Shown: positions 8,155 to 17,658, counted from the first letter of the stretch. The stretch: DNA of 64,000 nucleotides from Geomicrobium sp. JCM 19039 (GCF_000698145.1 NZ_BAXB01000002.1:62001-126000); one strand, 5' to 3'. Translations and numbers: made by a program. The notes: generated by a model from the sequence alone, not told the origin.

Positions 8155-9975
8155 GTGTCACAGCAAAACAGTAAGCAGAGTCGTGTAATGGAGCGATTTC
8201 ATTACAGTCAAGACACGGCAATCGAGAAGCCTTTCAACTGGGAAAAGTTAGCTCGATTGTTCAAGTACATGAAAGAAAGCAAAGGACTCATCCCTAAAGC
8301 GATTGTTGCCATGCTCATCACAACAATCGTTCGGCTGATTGTTCCGCTTATCATCGGTCAGTGGGCACTCGATTACGCCCTCGCTGACGAGGATTACGGT
8401 TTAATGCTGCAACTAGCGGTTCTTGCTTTAAGTTTGTATATTTTCTCATTATTTGCGAACCGATTTCGGATAAAGTGGACGAATCAAATCGGTCAAAACG
8501 CAATCCATGCATTAAGAAAGGAATTGTTTAACCATATTCAAGGGTTATCCAACCGTTTCTTTGATTCACGATCGGCAGGATCGATCCTCGTGCGTGTCGT
8601 TAACGATGTGAATGCGTTGCAAGAGCTATTTACAAACGGGATCATCAACATGCTCATGGATATCGTCATGCTCGTGAGCATCATTATTATTCTCTTTACA
8701 CTTAGTCCACCATTGGCGTTAGCAGTTTTAATTGTTTTGCCAATCATGTTTTTCATTTCAACGAAATTACGAAGAAACATTCGTCGTTCATGGCAAACCG
8801 TCAGAATTCGTCAAGCGAAATTGAACTCGCATTTGAATGAAAGCATACAAGGGGTTCGCGTGACACAATCATTTTCTCAAGAAGACAACAACATGGATTT
8901 CTTTGATGGCATCAACCGCGAGAATTATGACGCTTGGGAAGAAGCTTCAAAGAAAAGTGCATATTTTCGCCCGTTTGTGGAAATGTCTAACGCCCTTGGT
9001 TCGGCAGTGCTCATCTGGTACGGCGCGTACCTCGTCGCTCAAGGATCAATTGGCTTTGGTGTTCTCGTTTCGTTTGCCTTCTTTCTCGGGATGTTTTGGG
9101 AGCCGATCTCTCGACTCGGGCAAGTGTACAACCAGCTGCTCGTTGCAATGGCTTCCTCAGAAAGAATTTTTGAGTTTCTCGATGAGCGGCCAAATATTAA
9201 AAATAAAGCGGACGGTTATACAGCTGAAAAGCTCGATGGAGAAATTGTCTTTGACGATGTGACATTCAGTTATGATGAATCGAGAAAAGCGTTGGACGGA
9301 GTCTCGTTAAAGATCGACGCGGGGGACACGGTTGCACTCGTCGGTCATACGGGCTCAGGGAAATCGACGATTGCCAACCTGATTGGCCGGTATTACGACC
9401 CGACAGGCGGTCGTGTATATCTTGACGGAAACGCGCTCGAAGATTATCAATTAAACAGCTTACGAGAAGAAGTGAGCACTGTGCTTCAAGATACGTTTGT
9501 ATTCTCTGGAACGATTCGAGAAAACATCCGTTTTGGCCGACCTTCAGCTAGCGATGAAGAAGTAGAACAGGCGGCTAAAGCGATTGGTGCGGATGAATTC
9601 ATCGGCAGGCTTCAGGACGGTTACGAAACTGAAGTTGAAGAACGCGGGAACATTTTAAGCGTTGGAGAACGACAACTTCTTTCTTTTGCTCGGACGCTAC
9701 TTGCAGATCCTAAAATTATTATTTTGGATGAAGCGACTGCAAGTATTGATACAGAGACAGAACTGAAAATTCAAGAAGCGTTAAACACGCTTTTGAAAGG
9801 GAGAACGTCGGTCATGATTGCTCACCGGTTATCGACCATTCGTGAAGCGGACAACATTATTGTTTTGGAACAAGGAAATATTCTGGAACAGGGCAATCAC
9901 CAGAAGCTGATGAAAGAAAAAGGCAAGTATTACGATTTAGTGATGAGTCAATTTAAAGCGTTGAATGTCACATAA
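8155..9975 (+). CDS. ABC exporter half-transporter, second subunit
   Basis: 606-aa partner of the upstream half-transporter, intact. I prefer GTG 8155 over the in-frame TTG at 8137 because AAAGGGG lies eight bases before it. The transmembrane domain (about residues 40-330) is followed by an ATPase domain with Walker A GHTGSGKST starting at residue 397, a non-canonical signature LSVGERQ (501-507) and canonical Walker B LDEAT (524-528). The degenerate signature here and the degenerate catalytic Glu in the partner are complementary, so the heterodimer has one consensus and one degenerate ATP site. Resembles the YfiC/YheH/BmrD group; multidrug or lipid export is possible. Confidence 0.9.
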   Translation: MSQQNSKQSRVMERFHYSQDTAIEKPFNWEKLARLFKYMKESKGLIPKAIVAMLITTIVRLIVPLIIGQWALDYALADEDYGLMLQLAVLALSLYIFSLFANRFRIKWTNQIGQNAIHALRKELFNHIQGLSNRFFDSRSAGSILVRVVNDVNALQELFTNGIINMLMDIVMLVSIIIILFTLSPPLALAVLIVLPIMFFISTKLRRNIRRSWQTVRIRQAKLNSHLNESIQGVRVTQSFSQEDNNMDFFDGINRENYDAWEEASKKSAYFRPFVEMSNALGSAVLIWYGAYLVAQGSIGFGVLVSFAFFLGMFWEPISRLGQVYNQLLVAMASSERIFEFLDERPNIKNKADGYTAEKLDGEIVFDDVTFSYDESRKALDGVSLKIDAGDTVALVGHTGSGKSTIANLIGRYYDPTGGRVYLDGNALEDYQLNSLREEVSTVLQDTFVFSGTIRENIRFGRPSASDEEVEQAAKAIGADEFIGRLQDGYETEVEERGNILSVGERQLLSFARTLLADPKIIILDEATASIDTETELKIQEALNTLLKGRTSVMIAHRLSTIREADNIIVLEQGNILEQGNHQKLMKEKGKYYDLVMSQFKALNVT

Positions 9976-9982
9976 AGATATA

Positions 9983-10026
9983 GGGGTTGCCTGTGAGTGG
10001 ATCTCACAGCGGCAAGCCCTTTTCTT
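9983..10026 (+). terminator. Intrinsic terminator after the ABC exporter pair
   Basis: GGGGTTGCC and GGCAAGCCC flank an inner TGTGAG/CTCACA stem, followed by TTTTCTTTT. Confidence 0.88.
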
Positions 10027-10044
10027 TTCAGGAGGTATTTAGAA

Positions 10045-10590
10045 ATGTATGATGTTGTAATCATTCGTGATGTGAAGCTTCAAGACCTCGTTTCAATCAT
10101 CAATCATAAAAAACAAGTCTTGCGAGAAAATGCTGCATTCATGGGGCGTACACTGGATGAATGGAAGATCGACGTATCCGTTGAAACGGCGTGGTTGAGA
10201 CAACATTTGCAACCAGGGAGCTGTATGTTTGTCGCCATTTATGACGGACAGGTTATCGGGATGCTCGGCTTTTTACGAAACGAGCGCGCGCGTTACAAGC
10301 ATGGGGGGATGATGGGCATGAGTATCCAAGAACACTTCACTGGCCAAGGCATTGGCAAAAAGTTGCTCACTGAATTTTTGAAATGGGCCGAAGCAGAAGA
10401 AGGACTAGAAAAAGTATCACTGGAAGTGTATGCCTCGAACAAGCGAGCAATCAGTCTTTATGATAAATTCGGATTTTTGGAAGACGCGAGAGTAGAGAAG
10501 CTCCGGAAAGAAGCGGACGGTTCTTACGTTGATGACGTACACATGAGTTATTTTCCCAAAAAACTAACCGTGTCGAATCGTCAGAACTAA
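10045..10590 (+). CDS. GNAT family N-acetyltransferase
   Basis: 181-aa acetyl-CoA-dependent N-acetyltransferase. The start is ATG 10045, with AGGAGG ten bases before it; an earlier in-frame start at 9997 falls inside the preceding terminator and is unlikely. The core shows VAIYDGQVIGMLGFLR, then the acetyl-CoA loop QGIGKKLL, then VSLEVYASNKRAISLYDKFGF, typical of ribosomal-protein or small-molecule acetyltransferases. It sits alone between the ABC operon terminator and sucC. Substrate cannot be deduced. Confidence 0.88.
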   Translation: MYDVVIIRDVKLQDLVSIINHKKQVLRENAAFMGRTLDEWKIDVSVETAWLRQHLQPGSCMFVAIYDGQVIGMLGFLRNERARYKHGGMMGMSIQEHFTGQGIGKKLLTEFLKWAEAEEGLEKVSLEVYASNKRAISLYDKFGFLEDARVEKLRKEADGSYVDDVHMSYFPKKLTVSNRQN

Positions 10591-10795
10591 TGTATAATAA
10601 AGGGCGTGCCCAATGCGTGATGTTTTTAATGGAAATGTGTGGGCAAGATTGAAAGTTATTGCACATATAACTTTTGAGGATGAACATTTTGTGTTACGAT
10701 TAAACATGTGTGTAATGAGCTTGCGGTAGGCGATTCATTCGCCAAACGTCCGCATCTTATGAAACTGAATGTACTCATAGGAGGATGGAAAGAAC

Positions 10796-11955
10796 ATGAA
10801 TATTCATGAGTACCAGAGTAAAGAGTTACTCAGAAAGTACGGTGTTGCTGTACCTACTGGGCATGTTGCTTTTACAGTAGATGAAGCGGTTGAGAAAGCC
10901 AAGTCGCTATCTACAGAAGTCAGTGTTGTAAAAGCCCAAATCCACGCAGGTGGACGCGGAAAAGCCGGCGGTGTAAAAGTAGCGAAAAACTTAGATGAAG
11001 TGCGTACATACGCAGATGAAATTCTAGGAAAAACGCTCATCACGCATCAGACTGGACCTGAAGGAAAAGAAGTGAAACGCCTTCTTATTGAAGAGGGTTG
11101 TGACATTGACCAAGAATACTATATTGGACTAGTACTTGATCGCAGTACTTCTCGTATTGTACTTATGGGCTCTGAAGAGGGCGGTACAGAAATCGAAGAA
11201 GTTGCTGAGGAAACTCCTGAAAAGATTTTCAAAGAGTTCATTGATCCTGCTGTTGGTTTGCAAGGATTCCAAGCGAGAAGACTTGCTTTCAATATGAATA
11301 TTCCAAAGGACGCACTCGGCAAAGCCGTGAAGTTCATGGATGGATTATATAAAGTATTCGTTGATAACGATTGCTCAATCGCTGAAATCAATCCACTTGT
11401 AACGACAAAGCAAGGTGACGTGCTTGCACTTGATGCGAAGTTGAACTTCGACTCCAATGCACTTTATCGTCAAAACAACATCGTGGAGTACCGCGATCTT
11501 GATGAAGAAGACGAGAAAGAAATTGAAGCGTCTAAATTTGATCTTAGCTACATTGCCCTCGATGGAAACATCGGTTGTATGGTAAATGGTGCAGGTCTTG
11601 CGATGGCTACAATGGACATTATCAAGTATAAAGGCGGCGAACCCGCGAACTTCCTCGACGTTGGGGGCGGTGCAACAGCTGAAAAGGTAACCGAAGCTTT
11701 TAAGATCATTCTTTCGGACAAGCACGTAAAAGGATCTTCGTCAACATTTTTGGCGGGATTATGAAGTGTGACGTTATTGCAGAAGGTGTTGTAACGGCGA
11801 CGAAAGAAGTCGGCCTTGAAATCCCTCTTGTCGTAAGACTTGAAGGTACGAACGTGAAAGAAGGTAAGCAAATCCTTCAAGAATCAGGACTTAACATTAC
11901 AGCTGCAGACACGATGTCTGATGGCGCAGAAAAAATTGTAGCTTTAGTAAAATAG
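10796..11955 (+). CDS. sucC: Succinyl-CoA synthetase beta subunit (frame broken once)
   Basis: ADP-forming beta subunit of succinyl-CoA ligase in the TCA cycle, converting succinyl-CoA to succinate with ATP formation. Opens [17 protein letters not shown], has the ATP-grasp glycine loop [12 protein letters not shown], and the conserved AEINPLV and LDVGGGA. The frame breaks at about 11734: adding one A (GGATC to GGAATC) restores [20 protein letters not shown], a near-invariant family stretch, and gives 386 aa against 385 in B. subtilis. It forms an operon with sucD. The break is most simply a base-calling deletion. Confidence 0.96.
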
Positions 11956-11973
11956 AAAGGCGGGCCAACTACA

Positions 11974-12885
11974 ATGAGTATCTTAATTAACAAAGATACG
12001 AAGGTTATTGTTCAAGGTATTACGGGCAGTACCGGACTATTCCATACAAAGCAAGCGCTTGAATACGGTACACAAATCGTCGGCGGTGTCACACCGAAAA
12101 AAGGCGGTACGGAAATTGAAGGTGTACCTGTATTTAATACAGTATCTGAAGCGAAAGCAGCAACAGGAGCAAATGCAACAGTCATTTACGTTCCACCTGG
12201 CTTTGCAGCTGACGCAATTATGGAAGCGGTAGACGCTGAACTTGATCTAGCCATCTGTATCACAGAAGGAATTCCAGTTCTTGATATGTTAAAAGTGAAA
12301 CGTTATATGGAAGGAAAAAATACACGCCTCGTTGGACCGAACTGCCCAGGTGTTATTACGCCTGAAGAATGTAAAATTGGCATCATGCCTGGTTACATTC
12401 ACAAAAAAGGTCACGTCGGTGTTGTATCCCGTTCAGGTACCCTTACGTACGAAGCAGTAGATCAACTGTCTTCCAACGGCATCGGCCAATCAACAGCGGT
12501 CGGTATTGGTGGTGACCCTGTTAACGGTACAGATTTCATTGATACGTTGAAACTTTTCAACGAAGATGAAGACACAAAAGCCGTAATTATGATCGGTGAA
12601 ATCGGCGGTACTGCAGAGGAAGAAGCTGCTGAATGGGTTAAAGAAAACATGACGAAGCCTGTCGTCGGATTCATCGGCGGTGCCACTGCACCTCCAGGAA
12701 AGCGTATGGGTCATGCGGGTGCGATTATCTCTGGTGGTAAAGGTACAGCAGAAGAAAAGCAAAAAACGCTTCGCGCGTGTGGCATCGAAGTTGCAGAAAC
12801 ACCTGCAGTTATCGGTGAAACATTGATTGGTGTTTTAAAAGACAACAACCTTTACGATGCATGCCTTACACATGAAGTAAAATAA
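11974..12885 (+). CDS. sucD: Succinyl-CoA synthetase alpha subunit
   Basis: 303-aa alpha subunit, intact. The Rossmann-type CoA-binding domain shows [11 protein letters not shown] (residues 11-21); the ligase domain carries [12 protein letters not shown] with the phosphorylated His247. GPNCPGVI and SRSGTLTYE are also present. It starts 18 bases after sucC with AAAGGCGGG. The gene ends at a strong terminator that closes the sucCD operon. Confidence 0.98.
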   Translation: MSILINKDTKVIVQGITGSTGLFHTKQALEYGTQIVGGVTPKKGGTEIEGVPVFNTVSEAKAATGANATVIYVPPGFAADAIMEAVDAELDLAICITEGIPVLDMLKVKRYMEGKNTRLVGPNCPGVITPEECKIGIMPGYIHKKGHVGVVSRSGTLTYEAVDQLSSNGIGQSTAVGIGGDPVNGTDFIDTLKLFNEDEDTKAVIMIGEIGGTAEEEAAEWVKENMTKPVVGFIGGATAPPGKRMGHAGAIISGGKGTAEEKQKTLRACGIEVAETPAVIGETLIGVLKDNNLYDACLTHEVK

Positions 12886-12892
12886 GATCAAA

Positions 12893-12923
12893 GCGGATAT
12901 CCCTTTCGGATATCCGTTTTTTT
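12893..12923 (+). terminator. Intrinsic terminator after sucCD
   Basis: CGGATATCC and GGATATCCG arms with a CTTTC loop, followed by seven T. Confidence 0.93.
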
Positions 12924-13329
12924 ATTCATAGCGGTATTCTAAATAGAATAAACGTAAGATTTTCCTGATTTGCGCTGTTGAGCGTTGGGTGGGAGGGGTA
13001 GCGTGGTGCTGGGTGCCAATTTGGGCGCTAGTTTACACGTTTTGCGCGCAGATTGTTCAAAAACTGGAGCGCAGATTCCAGGCTGAAGTGCCAACGACAC
13101 GTCGCCCCGCTGGGGCCGAAACGAAACCGCACTCGGTTCGGCGCGAACTGCGCCGGCGTGTTGTGGGTACTTCTGGGCGGGGATGTACACGACCTTATCA
13201 TCTGTTACCGAGTTCGTTCATTCTGATGCTTAGTTTATGGGAGTATACCGTTTTTCCTGAGATTTCTCTCAACTCGAGCACAGTTTCCACTTTACCAAGC
13301 TTACCATTGGTTCTTGAAGAAATTATTTT

Positions 13330-13377
13330 GTTCAACTTATATAGATTGTTTTTCTTATAAATCTATATAAAATGAAC
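13330..13377. repeat. Inverted repeat, 11 bp perfect, extended arms
   Basis: TTATATAGATT (13337-13347) and AATCTATATAA (13360-13370) are perfect complements. Outside them GTTCA (13330-13334) and TGAAC (13373-13377) also pair, allowing for a few unmatched bases. The left arm and about 20 upstream bases recur in diverged form at about 14190-14224 (GTTCTACTTATATAGAT). It may be a remnant of a small mobile element end or a structured RNA. Confidence 0.7.
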
Positions 13378-13430
13378 TTAGCATTTTCCTAATTGCACAG
13401 TTTGTTGTTGCTTTCCACGCCAGGCGGATG

Positions 13431-13805
13431 CTTGCACTCCAGAGCACAAGTGCAACATCGGTGGCCCAAGTACGCCCACCGTGTTTTCTATGCAGTCCAG
13501 ACTATAAGTGCAACATCGGTGGTCAAAAGACGCCCACCGTGTTTTCTTGACACTCCAGAGCACAAGGCAACATCGGTAATCAAAGATCGCCCACCGTGTT
13601 TTCTATGCAGTCCAGACTATAAGTGCAACATCGGTGGCCAAAAGACAGCCACCGTGTTTTCTTTACACTCCAGAGCACAAGAGCAACATCGGTGGTCAAA
13701 GTACGCCCGCCGTGTTTTCTTGACACTTCAGAGCATAAGTGCAACATCGGTGGTCAAAGTACGCCCACCGTGTTTTCTTGACACTCCAGAGCACAAGAGC
13801 AACAC
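13431..13805 (+). repeat. Tandem array of six 57-58 bp hairpin units
   Basis: Units begin (GCAACATCGG) at 13452, 13510, 13567, 13625, 13683 and 13741; a diverged seventh start is at 13799 and a partial tail precedes the first at 13431. Each unit has CGGTGG, an 11-nt loop, then CCACCG and TGTTTTCT, so on the + strand it looks like an intrinsic terminator. Two unit types differ in their last 20 bases (CAGTCCAGACTATAAG versus CACTCCAGAGCACAAG) and alternate in units 1-4, forming a 115-bp higher-order repeat. No uniform repeat plus unique spacer is seen, so it is not CRISPR. Confidence 0.92.
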
Positions 13806-13930
13806 GGTTCACGTTTCTGCCTACTGGTCACGGTGTGGAAAGATGCCCAAATGTCCCATATATTCATTAATGTGACACTTGAGAAGGAAAAATCATCATT
13901 TTAAACGTGGATGCGCACATAAACGGAGTC

Positions 13931-13962
13931 AACGGTCACAAATCTGAATATATGTGACCGTT
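13931..13962. repeat. Palindrome AACGGTCACA / TGTGACCGTT
   Basis: Perfect 10-bp arms (13931-13940 and 13953-13962) around a 12-bp AT-rich centre. A further AACGGTCACATA occurs at 14255-14266 and GGTCAC cores near 13826 and 14045. The geometry would suit a dimeric DNA-binding protein or a hairpin. Confidence 0.7.
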
Positions 13963-14112
13963 AAGGACCGAAAGTGCACGGTTTAAAGGCTGGATTGTCA
14001 CATACGTGCCAGGAGATCACATGATTGCGCGAGGTGGCGACCATCGGTCACGTCTTTTGACCATTCAACAAACGTCTGCCGTGTTGCCCACAACCCTTGC
14101 AGTAACGAACAA

Positions 14113-14152
14113 CGATCGACATCGAAGTGAGATGAACTTCAACAGTCGATCG
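14113..14152. repeat. Two-tier hairpin CGATCGAC...GTCGATCG
   Basis: Outer arms CGATCGAC (14113-14120) and GTCGATCG (14145-14152) enclose inner arms GAAGT (14124-14128) and ACTTC (14136-14140). A second palindrome GACCGA/TCGGTC follows at 14172-14185. Confidence 0.65.
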
Positions 14153-14576
14153 GTAGGCGTTTGCCTGGAAAGACCGATCTCGGTCATCGGATTCAGTGAA
14201 ATTCTTTCGTTCTACTTATATAGATAAGCATCGATTGGAAGCAGAAAGAGGCAAAACGGTCACATAGGAGTGAACCTGATTCCAATCGGTGGTCCTTTGG
14301 AAATATTTTTCGGTTCCACGTTCAAACTCGACCATAGGCTCCGTGAATGTCTTTGCTTCATCGTTTTAACTAGTATTTATCATCTTGAACAATTCCGATG
14401 GCAGATCAGTTATATGGCTGTAATGGTTTAAACGAAGGGTCCAGTGGACAGCGTCACTAATGTGTGGTGTTTATTGCTACAAAAAATAAAAATGCAAGAC
14501 ATTCGTACTGGACAACAGTCATTTTTTCTTATAATATAACAGAATATTCAAAGATTATCTGGAAGGAGCGGTTCAG

Positions 14577-15438
14577 ATTAACGAAACGCGCAATCGCCTC
14601 ATTTACCTCCACTCTTCGCCCCGCATGACCTCCGCATCTTTACGTCAATTGCTTCTCAAAGTACCTACGTTAGATGTTTTTCATCTTTCACACGAATCAT
14701 TACAACAGATCACAAACCGCCGTTCTGATATCATACAGCAGTGGCAACACTATTGGCGGACGATTACGGTCGACGAAGTCGTCTGTCGCTATACGAAAGG
14801 CTCCGTTCGCTCTGTGACGATCGTAGATGATGAGTATCCAGGTCGGTTCCGGTATTTATCCGACCCACCACCCGTTTTGTATGTGTCTGGACACGAGCAT
14901 TTATTAAATGACACCCAAACACTTGCTGTTGTTGGTACGAGAAATCCAAGTGAATACGGTAAAGCTCGTTTAAATGAGTTGCTCGTCCCCGTCGTTCATC
15001 AAAACACGGTTATCGTAAGTGCTCGCACGTGGAATCGATACGCTCGCCCATAAGCTTGCGATTGGTAATAACGGCAAGACAATTTCAGTCATTGGGAGTG
15101 GCCACGACCACATTTATCCAAAAGAAAATCAAGGTCTCGCCAAGACGATCAGTCAAAATCATTTGCTACTTAGTGAGTACCCACCAGATGTGGCGCCACA
15201 AAAATGGCATTTTCCAGAGAGGAACCGATTAATTAGCGCCTTAGGTGATTTGTTGTTTGTTGTGGAAGCAGGTGAAAGATCAGGCACACTAATTACGGTC
15301 GATTGCGCTTTAGAGCAAGGGAAAGACGTCTGCGCCTTACCTGGGAATGTCGGTGTGAGCACGAGTGTCGGAACGAATCGGCTTATTCAACAAGGTGCTA
15401 AAATGGTGTTAACCGTAGACGATCTAATCCCTTCTTAA
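14577..15438 (+). CDS. dprA: DNA-processing protein DprA (frame broken; non-canonical start likely)
   Basis: DprA (Smf) loads RecA on incoming single-stranded DNA during transformation. The family opening RLIYLHSSPRMT lies upstream of the first ATG (14625), so translation probably begins at ATT 14577, eight bases after GGAAGGAG (giving INETRNRLIYLHSS). The Rossmann core shows LAVVGTRNPSEYG, then a frame break at about 15019; restoring two G gives VIVSGLARGIDTLAH, the family signature, followed by VIGSGHDHIYPKEN, FPERNRLIS and EAGERSGTLITV. The restored length is 287 aa. It follows the non-coding repeat region and precedes topA as in B. subtilis. Confidence 0.9.
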
Positions 15439-15506
15439 ATATCCGCTTTTCGATGCATGTATTGTCTTAATTTCATAAAAATTCACCGATTTATGGACAC
15501 TAGTGT

Positions 15507-15536
15507 TTGACAAATTGTAAATGGGTGTTCAATAAT
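15507..15536 (+). promoter_or_regulatory. Sigma-A promoter for topA
   Basis: TTGACA (15507-15512), 18-bp spacer, AATAAT (15531-15536), 44 bp before the topA start. Confidence 0.7.
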
Positions 15537-15579
15537 AGGGAAGGTTTACATTTAAAAAGAGGGGGAGGAAACTCTAGAG

Positions 15580-17653
15580 ATGGCAGATTACCTTGTAATC
15601 GTTGAATCTCCCGCAAAAGCGAAAACCATTGGAAAGTATTTGGGAAAAAAATATACGGTTAAAGCTCCATGGGCCATATCCGTGATTTACCTAAATCTCA
15701 GATGGGCGTGAATGTGGAGCAAGACTACGATCCGAAATATATAACGATCCGTGGAAAGGGCCCGGTCCTAAAAGAATTAAAACAAGCAGCCAAGAAAGCG
15801 AAACGAATCTATCTTGCTGCCGACCCCGACCGTGAAGGGGAAGCGATTGCGTGGCATTTAGCGCACAGCTTAGATATTGACCAGGACTCGGATTGCCGCG
15901 TTGTTTTTAATGAGATCACTAAAGATGCGATTAAGGGTGCGTTTAAGACCCCACGTCCCATTAATATGGACCTTGTTGACTCGCAACAGGCTCGGCGCAT
16001 CCTCGATCGTCTCGTTGGGTATAATATTAGCCCGTTATTATGGAAGAAAGTTAAAAAAGGGTTAAGTGCCGGACGTGTCCAATCGGTTGCTGTAAAGATG
16101 ATTAATGAGCGGGAAAAAGAAATCCAACAATTTGAACCTGAAGAGTATTGGTCCATTCGTGGTCAATTCTCTTATGAAAAAGAAACGTTTGATGCACAAT
16201 TTTATGGCGTGGATAAAAAGAAACAATCCCTCCATACGGAAGAAGATGTGAAAAACGTACTGGCCAAACTCGAGGGAAACGATTTTCATATTGACTCCGT
16301 GACAAAAAAGGAACGTAAGCGTAACCCAGTACAACCGTTTACGACATCTTCATTGCAACAAGAAGCGGCTCGTAAGCTAAATTTTCGAGCGAAGAAAACA
16401 ATGATGCTGGCGCAACAGCTGTATGAAGGTGTGGACCTTGGAAAAGAGGGGACTGTCGGTTTGATTACGTATATGCGTACCGACTCCACACGTATTTCCA
16501 ATACCGCTAAAGAAGAAGCGCGGGAGTACATTGAGAACAAGTACGGCAAAGAATACCTCGGGCTGAACGGAAACAAACAAAACAAAATGAAAACGCCCAA
16601 GATGCGCATGAGGCCATTCGACCGACAACCGTTGCGAAAGAACCAAAAGAAGTGAAGAGCTACTTGTCAAGAGACCAGTTGCGCCTTTATCGCCTCATTT
16701 GGGAGCGGATGGTTTCAAGCCGGATGGCTCCTGCTGTAATGGATACGATGAGTGTCGACTTGACGAACAACGGTGTGTTGTTTCGGGCGACAGGATCTAA
16801 AGTGAAGTTTCCTGGTTTCATGAAAGTGTACGTTGAGGGTAACGATGACGGCAATGAAGAAGATGACAAGAAGTATTTACCTGAGCTTAAGGAAGGCGAG
16901 ACGGCAACGTCAACAGAACTAAATGAGAACCAACATTTCACGCAGCCTCCGCCAAGGTATACAGAAGCACGACTCGTACGGACGATGGAAGAGCTTGGCA
17001 TTGGCAGGCCTTCGACATACGCTCCAACACTCGACACGATTCAAAGAAGAGGTTACGTTGCGCTCCAAGATCGACGTTTCGTACCTACTGAATTAGGGGA
17101 AATTGTCCTTGATCTGATCGTTGAGTTCTTCCCTGAGATCTTAAATGTCAAGTTTACAGCTCGAATGGAAACAGACTTGGATGAGATTGAAGCAGGCAAT
17201 GCGGACTGGATCGGCATTATTGACGATTTCTACAAAGGGTTTGAAAAACGTCTTGACGTTGCGGAGAAAGAAATGCAAGAAGTTGAAATTAAAGACGAGC
17301 CCGCTGGTGAAGATTGTGAAGTGTGTGGCAATCCGATGGTGATTAAAATGGGCCGATACGGAAAGTTCATGGCATGTTCCAACTTCCCAGATTGCCGCAA
17401 TACAAAAGCAATTGTAAAGAAGATTGGCGTCACTTGCCCGACGTGCAAAAAAGGCGATGTGGTTGAGCGAAAGAGCAAAAAACAACGAACATTCTTTGGG
17501 TGTGAACGGTACCCAGAATGTGAATTTGTTTCTTGGGACAAACCGATTGCTAGACCATGCCCTAAATGTCAACAATTGCTCGTGGAAAAGAAAACGAAAA
17601 AAGAAGTGCGAGTACAATGTACTAAGTGTGATTATGAAGAAGAACCAAACTAA
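15580..17653 (+). CDS. topA: DNA topoisomerase I (frame broken twice)
   Basis: Type IA topoisomerase relaxing negative supercoils. ATG 15580 follows GGGGGAGG. The Toprim domain has [19 protein letters not shown] and [12 protein letters not shown]; the active-site Tyr is in [14 protein letters not shown]. Three C-terminal cysteine-zinc modules follow (CEVCGNP...CSNFPDC, CPTCKKG...CERYPEC, CPKCQQL...CTKC). Frame breaks at about 15666 (a missing T; repaired [12 protein letters not shown]) and 16584-16587 (a missing A; repaired [15 protein letters not shown]). The restored length is 691 aa, equal to B. subtilis TopA. Sequencing error is the likely cause, since the gene is essential in that species. 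Confidence 0.95.
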
Positions 17654-17658
17654 GACAC

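Larger units (their letters stand above)
12924..14576. other. 1.65-kb non-coding accessory region between sucD and dprA
   Basis: In B. subtilis sucD and dprA are adjacent; here about 1.65 kb separates them. Open frames exist (for example 12989-13360 and 13393-13875) but none has a credible start, ribosome-binding site or recognisable domain, and the second runs through a tandem repeat whose 58-bp period shifts frame at each copy. Contents in order: a doubled GCGCAGATT (13046, 13069), a CGGCGC/GCGCCG hairpin (13139-13155), an AT-rich inverted repeat (13330-13377), the 58-bp repeat array (13431-13805), a GGTCACA palindrome (13931-13962), a GATCGAC hairpin (14113-14152), and GACCGA/TCGGTC (14172-14185). 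Confidence 0.7.

Noticed and set aside
10591-10795. Promoter for sucCD
   Set aside because: Several AT-rich -10-like boxes exist (for example TATAAC at 10666), but none has a correctly spaced -35, so no call is made.
12989-13360. 123-codon ORF after sucD
   Set aside because: No plausible start context, composition unlike neighbouring genes, overlaps hairpins and an equally open opposite-strand frame.
13431-13805. CRISPR array (regular period of 58 bp)
   Set aside because: Period is CRISPR-like, but all parts of each unit are conserved; there are no unique spacers and no cas genes nearby.
13393-13875. 160-codon ORF through the tandem repeat
   Set aside because: The 58-bp period is not a multiple of three, so each unit is read in a different frame. 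There is no ribosome-binding site and no recognisable domain.
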